A stretch of DNA of 64,000 nt, from positions 180,823-244,822 of the forward strand of contig JAKITO010000003.1 of NCBI GenBank assembly GCA_021648025.1. Direction: 5' to 3'. This document shows positions 1 through 8,192 of this stretch, piece by piece (within the stretch, counting starts at the first letter, position 1; every line of letters begins with the position of its first letter). Source of the stretch: Paracoccaceae bacterium (lineage in GTDB: Bacteria > Pseudomonadota > Alphaproteobacteria > Rhodobacterales > Rhodobacteraceae). Both the position numbers and the translations under genes were made by a program. The notes under the pieces are model-generated. The model was not told where the DNA came from. It searched no databases and saw only the letters and a list, made by a program, of their open reading frames with translations.

Positions 1-1
1 G

Positions 2-1474
2 TCGTCTTATGACGTTTATTATTCCGGGCCTAAAGATGACTTTGTGGGCAACGCCGTCCTGGTCGGTTCTGACTGGAACATCAAATATTTGCGCATGGCT
101 GGTGATTCAAGCACGTTCAACCTGACCGATCTTGATGCCGGGACTGGTCGTCGTATTGACTATCTTGAACTTGGCTGGAATTCGAATATCGATCTTGTGA
201 CCACAAGGGCACGCCATATTTACGGCCTGAGCGGCGACAAGCATGAAGTCACCCTGAGCGAGAACCAGGAAGGGTCGACCTATTCGATCAGTCTGTTTGC
301 CAAAGTAAACCTGGTCACCACGGGCAACAAATGGGTGAACGCGATTCAGACCGGGTATTCCTTGGACGTGCCTGCCATTGGTGGCGACACCATTGTCGTC
401 GGCACCGGCGGTTCCGGGTCGGTTTCCACCGGTAAACTTGGCGACACAGTTACAACAGGAACCGGCTGGGTTGGGGCAATTAATACCAGTGACGGGGCAG
501 ACAAGGTTATTGTTGGCACCGGCCTGGTCGGCAGTATTCGCACAGGCAAGGGCAATGACAGGGTCGATGTGCGCGATGGCTGGGCCGAGTTGATTTCCAC
601 CGGAGATGGCCAGGACACCGTCAAAACAGGGGCAGACGGTGCCATGTTTGTGCGCACATCGGACGGCGACGACAAGGTTGTCACAGGGAGTGGCAAGGTC
701 GAGACCATTTCGACTGGCAAAGGCAATGACATCGTCGAACTTGGGGCAGGTGGTGCTGGCACCATTAATCTTGGTACCGGGGATGACATTGTTGAACTGA
801 CTGAATTCTCAAACGCAAGTTTTGGTGTGTTCATCCGTGGCGGCGAAGGAAATGACACCATCAGTTTCAGTGACTTTACTTATGGCGTCACTTTTTCACT
901 AAGTCTAAGTAGCCAATTCCAAAAGGTCACCAATCCCGACCAACCTCTTTTGCCAGGGGCTGGGCACGTGGCAGTAGTGTCTGTCGAAAATCTGACAGGC
1001 ACCGGTAGTGCCGACAGTTTGACCGGGGACGGCGGTGGCAACAAACTGGTCGGGCTTGGGGGCGAAGACAAGCTGTTTGGCCTGGATGGTAATGACATTC
1101 TGAAAGGTGGTTCTGGTAGGGACATTCTGAAAGGTGGTGCGGGCAATGACTCGCAAAAAGGTGGTGCGGGCAATGACAAGTTGTTTGGTGGTGCGGGGAA
1201 AGACAAGTTGTTTGGTGGCGCTGGTGATGACACCCTGACTGGCGGGGGGGGGGCGGATGTGTTTGTGTTTGGGAAAAACTCTGACAAGGACAAAGTCACT
1301 GACTTTGATGATGGCACCGATATTTTGCGCATCGCTGACCATTCGGGAAGCTTTGGGTCTTTGACGATCACAGATCAGGGAGGCGATTTGAAGATTGTCC
1401 ATGACGGTGGCACGATCCTGTTGGTCGGCGAGGCAGGAACAACTTTGACATCCGCAGATTTCGATTTCGTATGA
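2..1474 (+). CDS. RTX (hemolysin-type calcium-binding) secreted protein, 5' end outside the window
   Basis: The reading frame is open from the first bases of the window, so the gene begins upstream; the GTG at 44 is most likely an internal codon. The C-terminal third carries glycine/aspartate nonapeptides of the RTX type (for example GGAGNDKLF and GGAGDDTLT, about 1090-1250), which bind calcium as a parallel beta-roll in type I secretion substrates. It ends with a 'DVFVFG' motif and a DFDDGTDIL-type segment as in serralysin-like C-termini, which carry the secretion signal. Before the RTX block (about 400-800) are roughly 20-residue repeats of the pattern STGxGxDxVxxGxG, probably an extended beta-solenoid. 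No catalytic domain is visible in the retained part. No type I exporter genes are in the window. RTX assignment is sure; function is unknown. Confidence 0.85.
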   Translation, partial: SSYDVYYSGPKDDFVGNAVLVGSDWNIKYLRMAGDSSTFNLTDLDAGTGRRIDYLELGWNSNIDLVTTRARHIYGLSGDKHEVTLSENQEGSTYSISLFAKVNLVTTGNKWVNAIQTGYSLDVPAIGGDTIVVGTGGSGSVSTGKLGDTVTTGTGWVGAINTSDGADKVIVGTGLVGSIRTGKGNDRVDVRDGWAELISTGDGQDTVKTGADGAMFVRTSDGDDKVVTGSGKVETISTGKGNDIVELGAGGAGTINLGTGDDIVELTEFSNASFGVFIRGGEGNDTISFSDFTYGVTFSLSLSSQFQKVTNPDQPLLPGAGHVAVVSVENLTGTGSADSLTGDGGGNKLVGLGGEDKLFGLDGNDILKGGSGRDILKGGAGNDSQKGGAGNDKLFGGAGKDKLFGGAGDDTLTGGGGADVFVFGKNSDKDKVTDFDDGTDILRIADHSGSFGSLTITDQGGDLKIVHDGGTILLVGEAGTTLTSADFDFV

Positions 1475-1555
1475 AATCAACCACCGCGCTGATTTAGCGC
1501 GACTCTTTGGGCAAGGTCCGTCATAATACCTCCCGACAAGTGGCGAAGGGACAAT

Positions 1556-2329
1556 ATGAACACCGATAAAGAGATGGGCGTGCCGCAATTGGGCGCAATC
1601 ACAACCCCCATGTTGGGTGAGGCATTGCGGCGTGGAGCGCGGGATTTTCGCCGTGCGCCTTTGTGCGGCCTGTTTTTTGCCGGTGTTTTTGTGCTGGGCG
1701 GCTGGGCCATTGTCTGGGTCAGCATGATCACCGGAACAACTTTCTGGATGGTTCTGGCGGCGATTGGTTTTCCGTTGATCGGGCCGTTTGCAGCGGTCGG
1801 GCTTTATGAAGTGTCGCATCGCCTTGAACAGGGTAAGACGTTTAGATTACTGGATATAATTCAGGTTGTTACGCAACAGGGTCAACGCCAGTTGCCGTCG
1901 ATATGCGCCATTATCATCGTCGTATTCCTGTTCTGGTTCTTTGCCGGGCATCTGATATTCGCGCTGTTCCTTGGCCTGTCGACCATGACCAATATTTCCT
2001 CGTCCCTGACCGTGTTCACCACGCCCTCCGGAATGACAATGCTGGCTGTCGGCACCGGCGTTGGCGCGCTGTTTGCGCTGTTGTTGTATATGATCACCGT
2101 TCTGGCGCTGCCATTGCTGTTGGACCGCGAGCTGGATTTTGTCACAGCGATGATCACCTCGTTCCAATATGTGATGGCGCATCCGGTGCCAATGCTGCTT
2201 TGGGGGCTATTCATCGCCGTGACCACCTTTGCCGCCCTTATACCGATGTTCCTGGGGTTGTTGGTCGCGCTGCCGTTGTTGGGCCATGCCTCCTGGCATT
2301 TATATCGCCTGATCACCATTCAAGGCTGA
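1556..2329 (+). CDS. DUF2189 family integral membrane protein
   Basis: The 257-residue product has about six hydrophobic helices after a short polar N-terminus containing the [11 protein letters not shown] segment typical of DUF2189 proteins, some of which are annotated as cytochrome oxidase subunit I-like although no heme ligands are evident here. The start is an ATG with an AAGGGA ribosome binding site upstream. It stands alone between the RTX gene and a decayed oxygenase fragment. No enzymatic motif is visible; a structural or small-solute membrane function is possible but not supported by anything in the sequence. Confidence 0.7.
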   Translation: MNTDKEMGVPQLGAITTPMLGEALRRGARDFRRAPLCGLFFAGVFVLGGWAIVWVSMITGTTFWMVLAAIGFPLIGPFAAVGLYEVSHRLEQGKTFRLLDIIQVVTQQGQRQLPSICAIIIVVFLFWFFAGHLIFALFLGLSTMTNISSSLTVFTTPSGMTMLAVGTGVGALFALLLYMITVLALPLLLDRELDFVTAMITSFQYVMAHPVPMLLWGLFIAVTTFAALIPMFLGLLVALPLLGHASWHLYRLITIQG

Positions 2330-2343
2330 AACCCATTCAGTTC

Positions 2344-2500
2344 TCACGCGGATCTTGCGCGGATCATGCCACGATGGCGGCAGATGTTCTGAAACACCCG
2401 CACCACACCTTTGCGGTCACGGTCAGCAGCAAAGGCATCTCCGAAAGGTGATCGGCGCCGAATCGCCTGGCTCTGGCACGTCCAAAGCGACCGCCAGAGG
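2344..2500 (-). pseudogene. Decayed N-terminal fragment of a Rieske ring-hydroxylating oxygenase
   Basis: On the minus strand the frame starting near 2500 reads ALDVPEPGDSAPITF, and a different frame then continues GDAFAADRDRKGVVRVFQ and NICRHRGMI up to a stop at 2344. Together these match the start of the Rieske domain of phenylpropionate-dioxygenase-type alpha subunits, ending at the first Cys-X-His cluster ligand pair. The two halves are separated by one frameshift and the second Cys/His pair and catalytic domain are absent. It is read as a remnant of a lost gene. The frame join was made by eye. Confidence 0.5.
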
Positions 2501-2637
2501 GGGCGGTGACCGGGGGGGCAGGCATGACAGCACTCTTGCAAGATGTACCGGTTTATACCGGTCAATCTTACGGGAAGGTCCGTCAGAAATGCGACCTGAC
2601 TTTCCTCAAGGCGACAAAAGCTGCCAAACAGGATGGG

Positions 2638-3435
2638 TCAGCGAAACGGTTCTTCTGTTTGCAGTAACTGGCGGTGAAATGGCACCAGATTATCTTCCGC
2701 CACAAGCCCGGATTCGCGGGCCACTTCATATATGTCGGATTTATTCTGGCCTAGATGTTCGTAAACCAACCGCACAGCACGCGACCCTGACGCGCTCTCG
2801 CGCACTGTACGGGTTACATAGCCGACCCAATAGTTATTCTCGAACGACGCCACACGCGCCAGATAGTTGAAGGAACAGGTCATCGAATTGCGCCGCGATA
2901 CGACCAGCGCCACACCTTCTTCCTGACGGGTGACATAGCCCCGGAATTCACGCGCGCGAATGCCGGCGGTCAGACCTTGCTGTAGCATCGCGTCCTTGGC
3001 TTCATAGCCGCGCACAAAAGTGTGGTCTTCTTCACGAAACACATAGACCAGACCGACAATAAACTGCGATGTGTTGATAAAGCTCCGGCGCGAAAAGCGG
3101 AAAAACCCGGATGGAAATGCGTCTTGCGGCACATCGTTGACCCCGACTCCGACAAATTCGGCCAAAACCGAACCAGTCAGAACGTGGCTTTGGTTGGCGA
3201 TGCTTTCGACAGGTTCCAGCAGAATGCGGGCATCCACTTCGAAAAAGGCGCAAATCCGGTCAAGAACGTCCGGCCTTGGAAAGCTTTCGCCGGACAGATA
3301 GCGGTTGAACTGGGTCCGGTTGATCTTGAGTTGGCGCGACAGTTCAGAGATCGAGGGATATTTTCTGGAAAGAAGGCGCAAGTTGGCGCCAAACATGTCG
3401 CGTAACTCGGCAGGAGATCGGGTTGGTTTCGTCAT
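2638..3435 (-). CDS. XRE-type helix-turn-helix transcriptional regulator
   Basis: The product from the ATG at 3435 is 265 residues. Residues about 10-65 form a lambda-repressor-like HTH (SISELSRQLKINRTQFNRYL followed by SGESFPRPDVLDRIC), where the second helix pair would contact DNA. The remaining 190 residues are a conserved-looking C-terminal domain without recognised ligand motifs. An upstream in-frame ATG at 3498 would add 21 residues that overlap the promoter-like repeats, so the downstream ATG is preferred. It is divergent from the small gene at 3676, with 240 bases between them carrying a direct repeat that may be its operator. Target and effector are unknown. Confidence 0.75.
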   Translation of the reverse strand: MTKPTRSPAELRDMFGANLRLLSRKYPSISELSRQLKINRTQFNRYLSGESFPRPDVLDRICAFFEVDARILLEPVESIANQSHVLTGSVLAEFVGVGVNDVPQDAFPSGFFRFSRRSFINTSQFIVGLVYVFREEDHTFVRGYEAKDAMLQQGLTAGIRAREFRGYVTRQEEGVALVVSRRNSMTCSFNYLARVASFENNYWVGYVTRTVRESASGSRAVRLVYEHLGQNKSDIYEVARESGLVAEDNLVPFHRQLLQTEEPFR

Positions 3436-3488
3436 TTCGGGTCCACAACTAACATATTCGCGACTTCGGGTCCTCAAATTGATCCTGA

Positions 3489-3551
3489 TTAGCGCCAAGT
3501 ATGACGAAAATCTGTCTTTTTATAGCTAGTTAGCGTCAGGTATGACGCCAA
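3489..3551. promoter_or_regulatory. Direct repeat upstream of the XRE regulator, candidate operator
   Basis: Two 22-base copies with the pattern TTAGCGYCARGTATGACGMM followed by AA lie at 3489-3510 and 3530-3551, 41 bases (about four helical turns) apart, in the divergent gap between the regulator at 3435 and the gene at 3676. Spacing and position suit an autoregulatory operator; this is inferred from the pattern only. The rest of the 240-base gap shows no other clear signal except a TCGGGTCC octamer repeated near 3440 and 3469. Confidence 0.4.
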
Positions 3552-3675
3552 CTTAGGTCACCAAACTAACGTGCTCGACACAAAAAGCAAGTCAGCGGCT
3601 CATTATTAACCATGTCTGAAAATCAAGAATCGTACCACTGTTAAAGGATGGGACAAAGATAGGACGGGACAGGAT

Positions 3676-4083
3676 ATGTTTGGTGTAGTACTTTGGAGTG
3701 ATGAGCAGGATCAGAAGGCTGTGATCTGGTGTGAAGATCACGGAGATCTTGCATTTTACTGCAATAATTCTGACACTTGCGAGATCGAGATGGACGCCGG
3801 GGATTGGGTCCAGTTTGATATGAAAATGGATAAAAACCAGCGCAAGGCACATAATCCGCGCCTTGTTTGTGAAGGGGTCTACCCTGATTTGGCTGACTCA
3901 TTATGCGCGGCTCCGGTCCAGGGTCTTTGCCAAAGCCCACAGCAGTCAAAGCAGCAGTCAAAGCAGCAGTCAAAGCAATATTCGAACTCTGGCGAACGCA
4001 ATTCGGCGCAGGTTATTCCGCTATTTTCGGGCCAGTCGACCCCTGAGGGCGGGGCAAACGCGGCCCATAAACAAACCGCCTAG
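3676..4083 (+). CDS. Conserved hypothetical protein with N-terminal small beta domain and Q/S/K-rich tail
   Basis: The 135-residue product begins MFGVVLWSDEQDQKAVIWCE and has about 75 residues that look like a small OB/cold-shock-like beta barrel, a family seen from memory in many Rhodobacterales without known function. The C-terminal part is low complexity, with three copies of a four-residue QQSK unit encoded by a 12-base tandem repeat near 3950-3975. Its TAG stop overlaps the TAG stop of convergent ilvN by three bases. The OB-like assignment is an impression from residue pattern, not a confirmed match. Confidence 0.6.
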   Translation: MFGVVLWSDEQDQKAVIWCEDHGDLAFYCNNSDTCEIEMDAGDWVQFDMKMDKNQRKAHNPRLVCEGVYPDLADSLCAAPVQGLCQSPQQSKQQSKQQSKQYSNSGERNSAQVIPLFSGQSTPEGGANAAHKQTA

Positions 4084-4640
4084 TCACCGCGAAGCAACGC
4101 GGCGACGCCGGTGCGGGCAATCTCGGACAGACCAAGCGGGCGCATAAGATCGGCAAACGCGTCGATCTTGTCCGGCACCCCGGTGATTTCGAACACAAAG
4201 CTCTCCAGGGTGCTGTCAACCACATTGGCGCGGAAAATATCCGCCAATCGCAGCGCCTCAACCCGCTTTTCGCCGGTTCCGGCCACTTTCATGATCGCCA
4301 GCTCGCGTTCCACCGATGGTCCTTCGACGGTCAGGTCATGGACTTCGTAAACCGGCACGATGCGGCCCAGTTGCGCCTTGATCTGTTCGATCACCTGCGG
4401 CGTGCCGGTGGTAACGATGGTGATCCGCGAAAGATGCCCGGTTTGGTCCACTTCGGCCACCGTCAGGCTTTCGATGTTATAGCCACGCCCTGAAAACAGG
4501 CCAATCACCCGCGCCAGAACGCCGGGTTCGTTTTCGACCAGAATGGCCAGGGTATGGCGTTCTTCCACCTCTGAGAAAGTGGGGCGTAAATTATAGGCGG
4601 AATGTTTGGTCGCGCCTTTTTTGATCTTGAGGGCTGACAT
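4080..4640 (-). CDS. ilvN: Acetolactate synthase small (regulatory) subunit
   Basis: The 186-residue product is the regulatory subunit of acetohydroxyacid synthase, which binds valine and confers feedback inhibition on the catalytic subunit in branched-chain amino acid synthesis. An ACT domain lies at about residues 28-100 (HTLAILVENEPGVLARVIGL, then FSGRGYNIESLTV), followed by the ALS_ss C-terminal domain ending ALSEIARTGVAAL-like sequence. Length is normal for the long form. It lies 53 bases downstream of ilvB on the same strand and is probably cotranscribed behind the ilvB leader attenuator. Confidence 0.95.
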   Translation of the reverse strand: MSALKIKKGATKHSAYNLRPTFSEVEERHTLAILVENEPGVLARVIGLFSGRGYNIESLTVAEVDQTGHLSRITIVTTGTPQVIEQIKAQLGRIVPVYEVHDLTVEGPSVERELAIMKVAGTGEKRVEALRLADIFRANVVDSTLESFVFEITGVPDKIDAFADLMRPLGLSEIARTGVAALLRGD

Positions 4641-4693
4641 GTTGTCCCTTTCGTCATTTTGTTACGGCTTTAAGCAGGCTTTGAGATGTGTGT

Positions 4694-6445
4694 TCAGACC
4701 AGCGCCCCACCCGCACCCTGAATGGCACCGGCGGTTTCTTCGTCGTTCAACATCATTTGGTTATGCGGTTTGCCCGAGGGGATCATCGGCAGGCAATTCT
4801 CGTGCTTTTCGATTCTGCAATCGAACAACACCGGCCCGTCGTGATTGATCATCTCGCGCAAGGCATCGTCCAGATCAGCAGGGTCGGAACAGATGATGCC
4901 CTTGATGCCAAACGCCCCGGCCAGCTTGACAAAATCCGGCAGTGATTCAGACCAGGAATGCGAATAACGCGACCCATGCAGCAATTCCTGCCATTGGCGC
5001 ACCATGCCAAGGCGTTCGTTGTTCAGGATGAACTGTTTCACCGGCAGGCGATATTGCGAAACCGTGCCCAGTTCCTGCATATTCATCAGCCAGCTTGCTT
5101 CGCCCGCGACGTTGATCACCAGGGCCTCAGGATGTGCGATCTGCACACCGATCGAGGCGGGGAAACCATAACCCATGGTGCCAAGCCCGCCGGAGGTCAT
5201 GAACCGGTTGGGGGCCTCAAAGCCCAGATGCTGGGCCGCCCACATCTGATGCTGGCCAACTTCGGTGGTGATATAACGGTCGTGATCTTTGGTCAGTTCC
5301 TGAAGCCGCGCCAACGCGTGTTGCGGGCGGATCACCTTGTCGCCCTGGGTAAAGGCCAGGCAATCAACCTTGCGCCATTGGGAAATCTGGGCCTGCCACT
5401 TGCCCAAAGCCTCTTTATTGGTTTTGCGCCCGCGGGCCTTCCATATCTTCAGGATGTCCTCAAGCACATGACCCACATCGCCGACAATCGGGATGTCGGC
5501 CTTGATCACCTTGTTGATCGAAGATGGATCAATGTCGATATGCGCCTTGATCGATTTGGGGCTGAAGGCAGAAATCAACCCGGTGATCCGGTCATCAAAC
5601 CGCGCACCGATATTGATCATCAGGTCACAGCCGTGCATCGCCATATTGGCCTCGTACAGACCGTGCATGCCCAGCATCCCCAGCCAGTTCTTGCCGCTGG
5701 CAGGATAGGCGCCAAGCCCCATCAGGGTGGATGTCACCGGAATTCCGGTCGCATCCACCAGTTCGCGCAACAACTGGCTGGCGGCTGGCCCCGAATTGAT
5801 CACCCCGCCGCCGGTATAAAACACCGGGCGTTTGGCTTTTTCTATCGCCGCCACCAGTTCGGTGATTTCATCCATGTCACCCTTAAGCGTTGGCTGATAC
5901 CGCGAGACCGAAGGTTTGGCCGCGACATAGGTGCCGGTGGCAAACTGTACATCCTTGGGAATATCAACCAAAACCGGGCCGGGCCGGCCCGAACGCGCCA
6001 CATGGAATGCCTCGTGCAGGGTACTGGCCAGCTTTTCGGTGTCTTTAACCAGCCAGTTATGTTTGGTGCAGGGGCGGGTGATGCCAACGGTATCGGCCTC
6101 TTGAAACGCATCCGAACCGATCAGGAATGTCGGCACCTGCGCACTGAGAACCACAATCGGGATCGAATCAAGTAACGCGTCGGTCAGCCCGGTCACCGTA
6201 TTGGTGACACCCGGCCCCGAAGTGACCAGAACCACGCCGATCTTGCCGGTTGAACGCGCATAGCCTTCGGCGGCGTGGATCGCGCCCTGTTCGTGACGCA
6301 CCAGAATGTGGCGCACATCGTTTTGCTGAAATATCTCGTCATAGATCGGCAAGGCGGCACCGCCGGGATAGCCAAACACCACGTCCACGCCCTGATCTTT
6401 CAAAGCCTGAACAACTATCCCCGCGCCGGTCATCTCTTGTTTCAT
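4694..6445 (-). CDS. ilvB: Acetolactate synthase large (catalytic) subunit
   Basis: The 583-residue product from the ATG at 6445 condenses two pyruvates to acetolactate, or pyruvate with 2-oxobutyrate to acetohydroxybutyrate, using thiamine diphosphate and FAD. The ThDP-enzyme signature is complete: VFGYPGGAALPIYDEIF with the active-site glutamate in HEQGAIHAAEGYAR, the FAD-binding middle domain, and the ThDP/Mg motif around GTMGYGFPASIG and NNERLGMVRQWQ. The start is chosen because GGAG lies seven bases upstream and homologues begin near MTGAGIV; the frame is open further up through the attenuator, which is leader RNA and not protein. Expression is probably set by that attenuator. Confidence 0.95.
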   Translation of the reverse strand: MKQEMTGAGIVVQALKDQGVDVVFGYPGGAALPIYDEIFQQNDVRHILVRHEQGAIHAAEGYARSTGKIGVVLVTSGPGVTNTVTGLTDALLDSIPIVVLSAQVPTFLIGSDAFQEADTVGITRPCTKHNWLVKDTEKLASTLHEAFHVARSGRPGPVLVDIPKDVQFATGTYVAAKPSVSRYQPTLKGDMDEITELVAAIEKAKRPVFYTGGGVINSGPAASQLLRELVDATGIPVTSTLMGLGAYPASGKNWLGMLGMHGLYEANMAMHGCDLMINIGARFDDRITGLISAFSPKSIKAHIDIDPSSINKVIKADIPIVGDVGHVLEDILKIWKARGRKTNKEALGKWQAQISQWRKVDCLAFTQGDKVIRPQHALARLQELTKDHDRYITTEVGQHQMWAAQHLGFEAPNRFMTSGGLGTMGYGFPASIGVQIAHPEALVINVAGEASWLMNMQELGTVSQYRLPVKQFILNNERLGMVRQWQELLHGSRYSHSWSESLPDFVKLAGAFGIKGIICSDPADLDDALREMINHDGPVLFDCRIEKHENCLPMIPSGKPHNQMMLNDEETAGAIQGAGGALV

Positions 6446-6480
6446 TTCACTTGCTCCGTCACTTGTATTTCTTTTGCCCA

Positions 6481-6509
6481 TAAAAAAAGCCCCCGAAGGT
6501 TTCGGAGGC
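6481..6509 (-). terminator. Attenuator terminator in the ilvB leader
   Basis: On the minus strand GCCTCCGAA (6509-6501) pairs with TTCGGGGGC (6497-6489) over a three-base loop, with one G-U pair, followed directly by seven T residues. This Rho-independent terminator sits between the leader peptide and the ilvB start. The segment just before it, 6517-6508, is complementary to nine or ten bases inside the leader peptide gene (6550-6541), which offers a competing antiterminator. Confidence 0.85.
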
Positions 6510-6534
6510 GCATGGGGTCGAATTTGGATTTCCG

Positions 6535-6582
6535 TTACCGGCCCATGCGCTTGGTTCCAACAATTACGACTAGTACAGACAT
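6535..6582 (-). CDS. ilvB leader peptide (attenuation), 15 residues
   Basis: The minus-strand ORF from the ATG at 6582 encodes MSVLVVIVGTKRMGR and a TAA stop. Six of residues 3-8 are Val, Leu or Ile, the end products of the pathway the downstream gene serves, as in enterobacterial ilv leaders. A GGAG lies about ten bases upstream. The codons for Arg-Met-Gly form one arm of the antiterminator: a ribosome stalled on the Val/Leu/Ile codons leaves it free, while one that reaches the stop covers it and lets the terminator form. Mechanism is inferred from the pairing. Confidence 0.8.
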   Translation of the reverse strand: MSVLVVIVGTKRMGR

Positions 6583-6611
6583 GGCCACCTGGCTCCTTTT
6601 GCTTGGGGCGG

Positions 6612-6640
6612 ACTTTATGGCCACTGATCCGGGGCGTCAA
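6612..6640 (-). promoter_or_regulatory. Candidate sigma-70 promoter of the ilvB leader
   Basis: Reading the minus strand, TTGACG (6640-6635) and TAAAGT (6617-6612) are separated by exactly 17 bases and lie about 30 bases before the leader peptide ATG. Transcription would start near 6605, giving a leader RNA of about 160 bases before the ilvB start codon. Confidence 0.55.
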
Positions 6641-6839
6641 CAGGCAATTTTAGAGAAATATATCCCAAATGCGCAAGAATTGGATATTTTGTTTCGTCAG
6701 GGCGGTGTGTGGTGAAATATCTTTAAAATCCCTGCCTGGGTTTGTGTATTTTTAATGCGCCTTGAATGCAAAGTTGCGCCCAAATTCCCGGCGGGCCAAA
6801 TCAGGCGGGTTCTGAAAACCTGCGTCTATGTCGCTCTAA

Positions 6840-6878
6840 TTGCATGAATAAATGGCCTTCAAGATAATAAACCTTGAA
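6840..6878 (+). promoter_or_regulatory. Candidate promoter and overlapping operator of the first TRAP operon
   Basis: TTGCAT (6840-6845) and GATAAT (6863-6868) are 17 bases apart. An inverted repeat TTCAAG-N9-CTTGAA (6858-6878) covers the -10 element, the position expected of a repressor site. The remaining bases from 6641 to 7007 show no other clear signal; the leader from about 6875 to the dctP start would be 130 bases. Confidence 0.4.
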
Positions 6879-7007
6879 AAATCTCGTGATTTGGCCAACT
6901 TGCTATTCCCCATTGGGCATCATGCGGCTAAGGTCCGGCCACTTTTAACGATCCGCTCAGCGACCCCCAACGGGCGCGGGCATCCAAAAAATTGGGAGGA
7001 GTAACAC

Positions 7008-8090
7008 ATGGATCGTCGCTCATTTTTGAGAACATCAGCACTTGGGGGCACCGCTGCCGCCGCAACAACATTGGCCGCACCGGCCTATGCGCAAGGCAAA
7101 CGCAAACTGACCATGGTCACATCCTGGGGCCGTGGCCTTGCAGGTGTGTTTGACGCAGCAGAGCATTCTGCCAACGCCATCAACGCCATGTCCGACGGCA
7201 CACTTGAGGTCGAAATCAAGGCCGCTGGCGAACTGGTTGGCGCGTTTGAGGTGTTTGACGCGGTGACCTCCGGTCAGGCCGACATGTACCATGCGGCTGA
7301 CTATTACTTCATCTCGCAGCATCCGGCATTTGCGTTCTTTACCGGCGTGCCTTTCGGCATGACCGCAACCGAGCTGAACAACTGGTATTATCACGGCTCC
7401 GGGCGCAAGTATCACGATGCTCTGGGCGAAATCTTTGGCCTGAAATCGTTCCTGGCGGGTAATACCGGTACCCAGGCCGGTGGTTGGTTCCGCAAGGAAA
7501 TCAATGGTCCCGAGGACTTTAACGGTCTCAAGTTCCGCATGCCGGGTCTTGGCGGTAAGGCGCTGGGCCATCTGGGCGCATCGGTGCAGAACCTTCCGGG
7601 GTCGGAAGTGTACCAGGCGCTGGCGTCTGGCGCACTTGACGGCACCGAATGGATTGGCCCGTGGGCCGATGAAAAGGCCGGTTTCCAGGAGATTACCAAG
7701 TTCTTCTATACCGCTGGTTTCCACGAACCTGCCGCAGGTCTGTCGCTGGCGACAAACCTTGATGTGTTCAACTCGCTGAGCGCATCACATCAGAAGATCA
7801 TCGAAACCGCAGCCGCATCGACCAACATCTGGTCGCTAAGCCAGTATCTGAACAACAACGGTGCCGCCCTTGAGCGTCTGAAAGCCGGTGGTGTCAAGGT
7901 TCTGGAATTCCCCGACAGTGTTTGGGATGCGTTTGGTGAAGGCACTGCCAAGGTTTACGAAGAGTTCATGGGCGACGATCTGTTCAAGGAAATCTTTGAA
8001 GCCTATGGCAAGTCCATGCGCGAAAGCTCAAGCTGGCTGACGGTTTCGACCGCTGCCTACCGCGCCCAGCGTGACCGCGTAATGGGCTAA
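7008..8090 (+). CDS. TRAP transporter substrate-binding protein, Tat-exported, TakP-like
   Basis: The 360-residue product is the periplasmic receptor of a tripartite ATP-independent transporter. It starts MDRRSFLRTSALGGTAAAA, a twin-arginine signal peptide cleaved after AYA near residue 28. The mature part is a DctP-family fold; the Tat signal and overall length resemble the 2-oxoacid receptors of the TakP group rather than the shorter C4-dicarboxylate DctP. A conserved arginine in LKFRMPGLGG fits the carboxylate-binding arginine of the family. GGAGGAG lies just before the ATG. It leads the operon dctP-dctQ-dctM. Substrate is inferred only; proximity to ilvB is suggestive of keto acids but proves nothing. 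Confidence 0.9.
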   Translation: MDRRSFLRTSALGGTAAAATTLAAPAYAQGKRKLTMVTSWGRGLAGVFDAAEHSANAINAMSDGTLEVEIKAAGELVGAFEVFDAVTSGQADMYHAADYYFISQHPAFAFFTGVPFGMTATELNNWYYHGSGRKYHDALGEIFGLKSFLAGNTGTQAGGWFRKEINGPEDFNGLKFRMPGLGGKALGHLGASVQNLPGSEVYQALASGALDGTEWIGPWADEKAGFQEITKFFYTAGFHEPAAGLSLATNLDVFNSLSASHQKIIETAAASTNIWSLSQYLNNNGAALERLKAGGVKVLEFPDSVWDAFGEGTAKVYEEFMGDDLFKEIFEAYGKSMRESSSWLTVSTAAYRAQRDRVMG

Positions 8091-8113
8091 GCCCAATACG
8101 AACAATCAATTGG

Positions 8114-8141
8114 CCGGGCCTGATCCAGTTTTCAGGCCCGG
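8114..8141 (+). terminator. Hairpin between TRAP receptor and membrane subunits
   Basis: CCGGGCCTGA (8114-8123) pairs perfectly with TCAGGCCCGG (8132-8141) over an eight-base loop; flanking AACAA/TTGTT can extend it. It lacks a long T-run, so it more likely stabilises the receptor mRNA 3' end or attenuates read-through, which would keep receptor levels above those of the membrane subunits. Confidence 0.6.
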
Positions 8142-8192
8142 TTGTTCGCAAAGCTACCAATAAGGCCGGTCAACCGGTGACGGGGGGGAACA

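Noticed and set aside
346..1819. Long minus-strand frames opposite the RTX gene
   Set aside because: They are Pro/Ser/Leu-rich mirror images of the glycine-rich repeats, with no ribosome sites or family resemblance.
4958..6175. 405-codon plus-strand frame opposite ilvB
   Set aside because: It is the complement of a highly conserved enzyme gene; the translated product has no motifs and its His/Arg/Gln bias is typical of antisense frames.
6446..6640. N-terminal extension of IlvB to a start at 6640
   Set aside because: The stretch contains the leader peptide gene and attenuator terminator, and homologous proteins start at about 6445.
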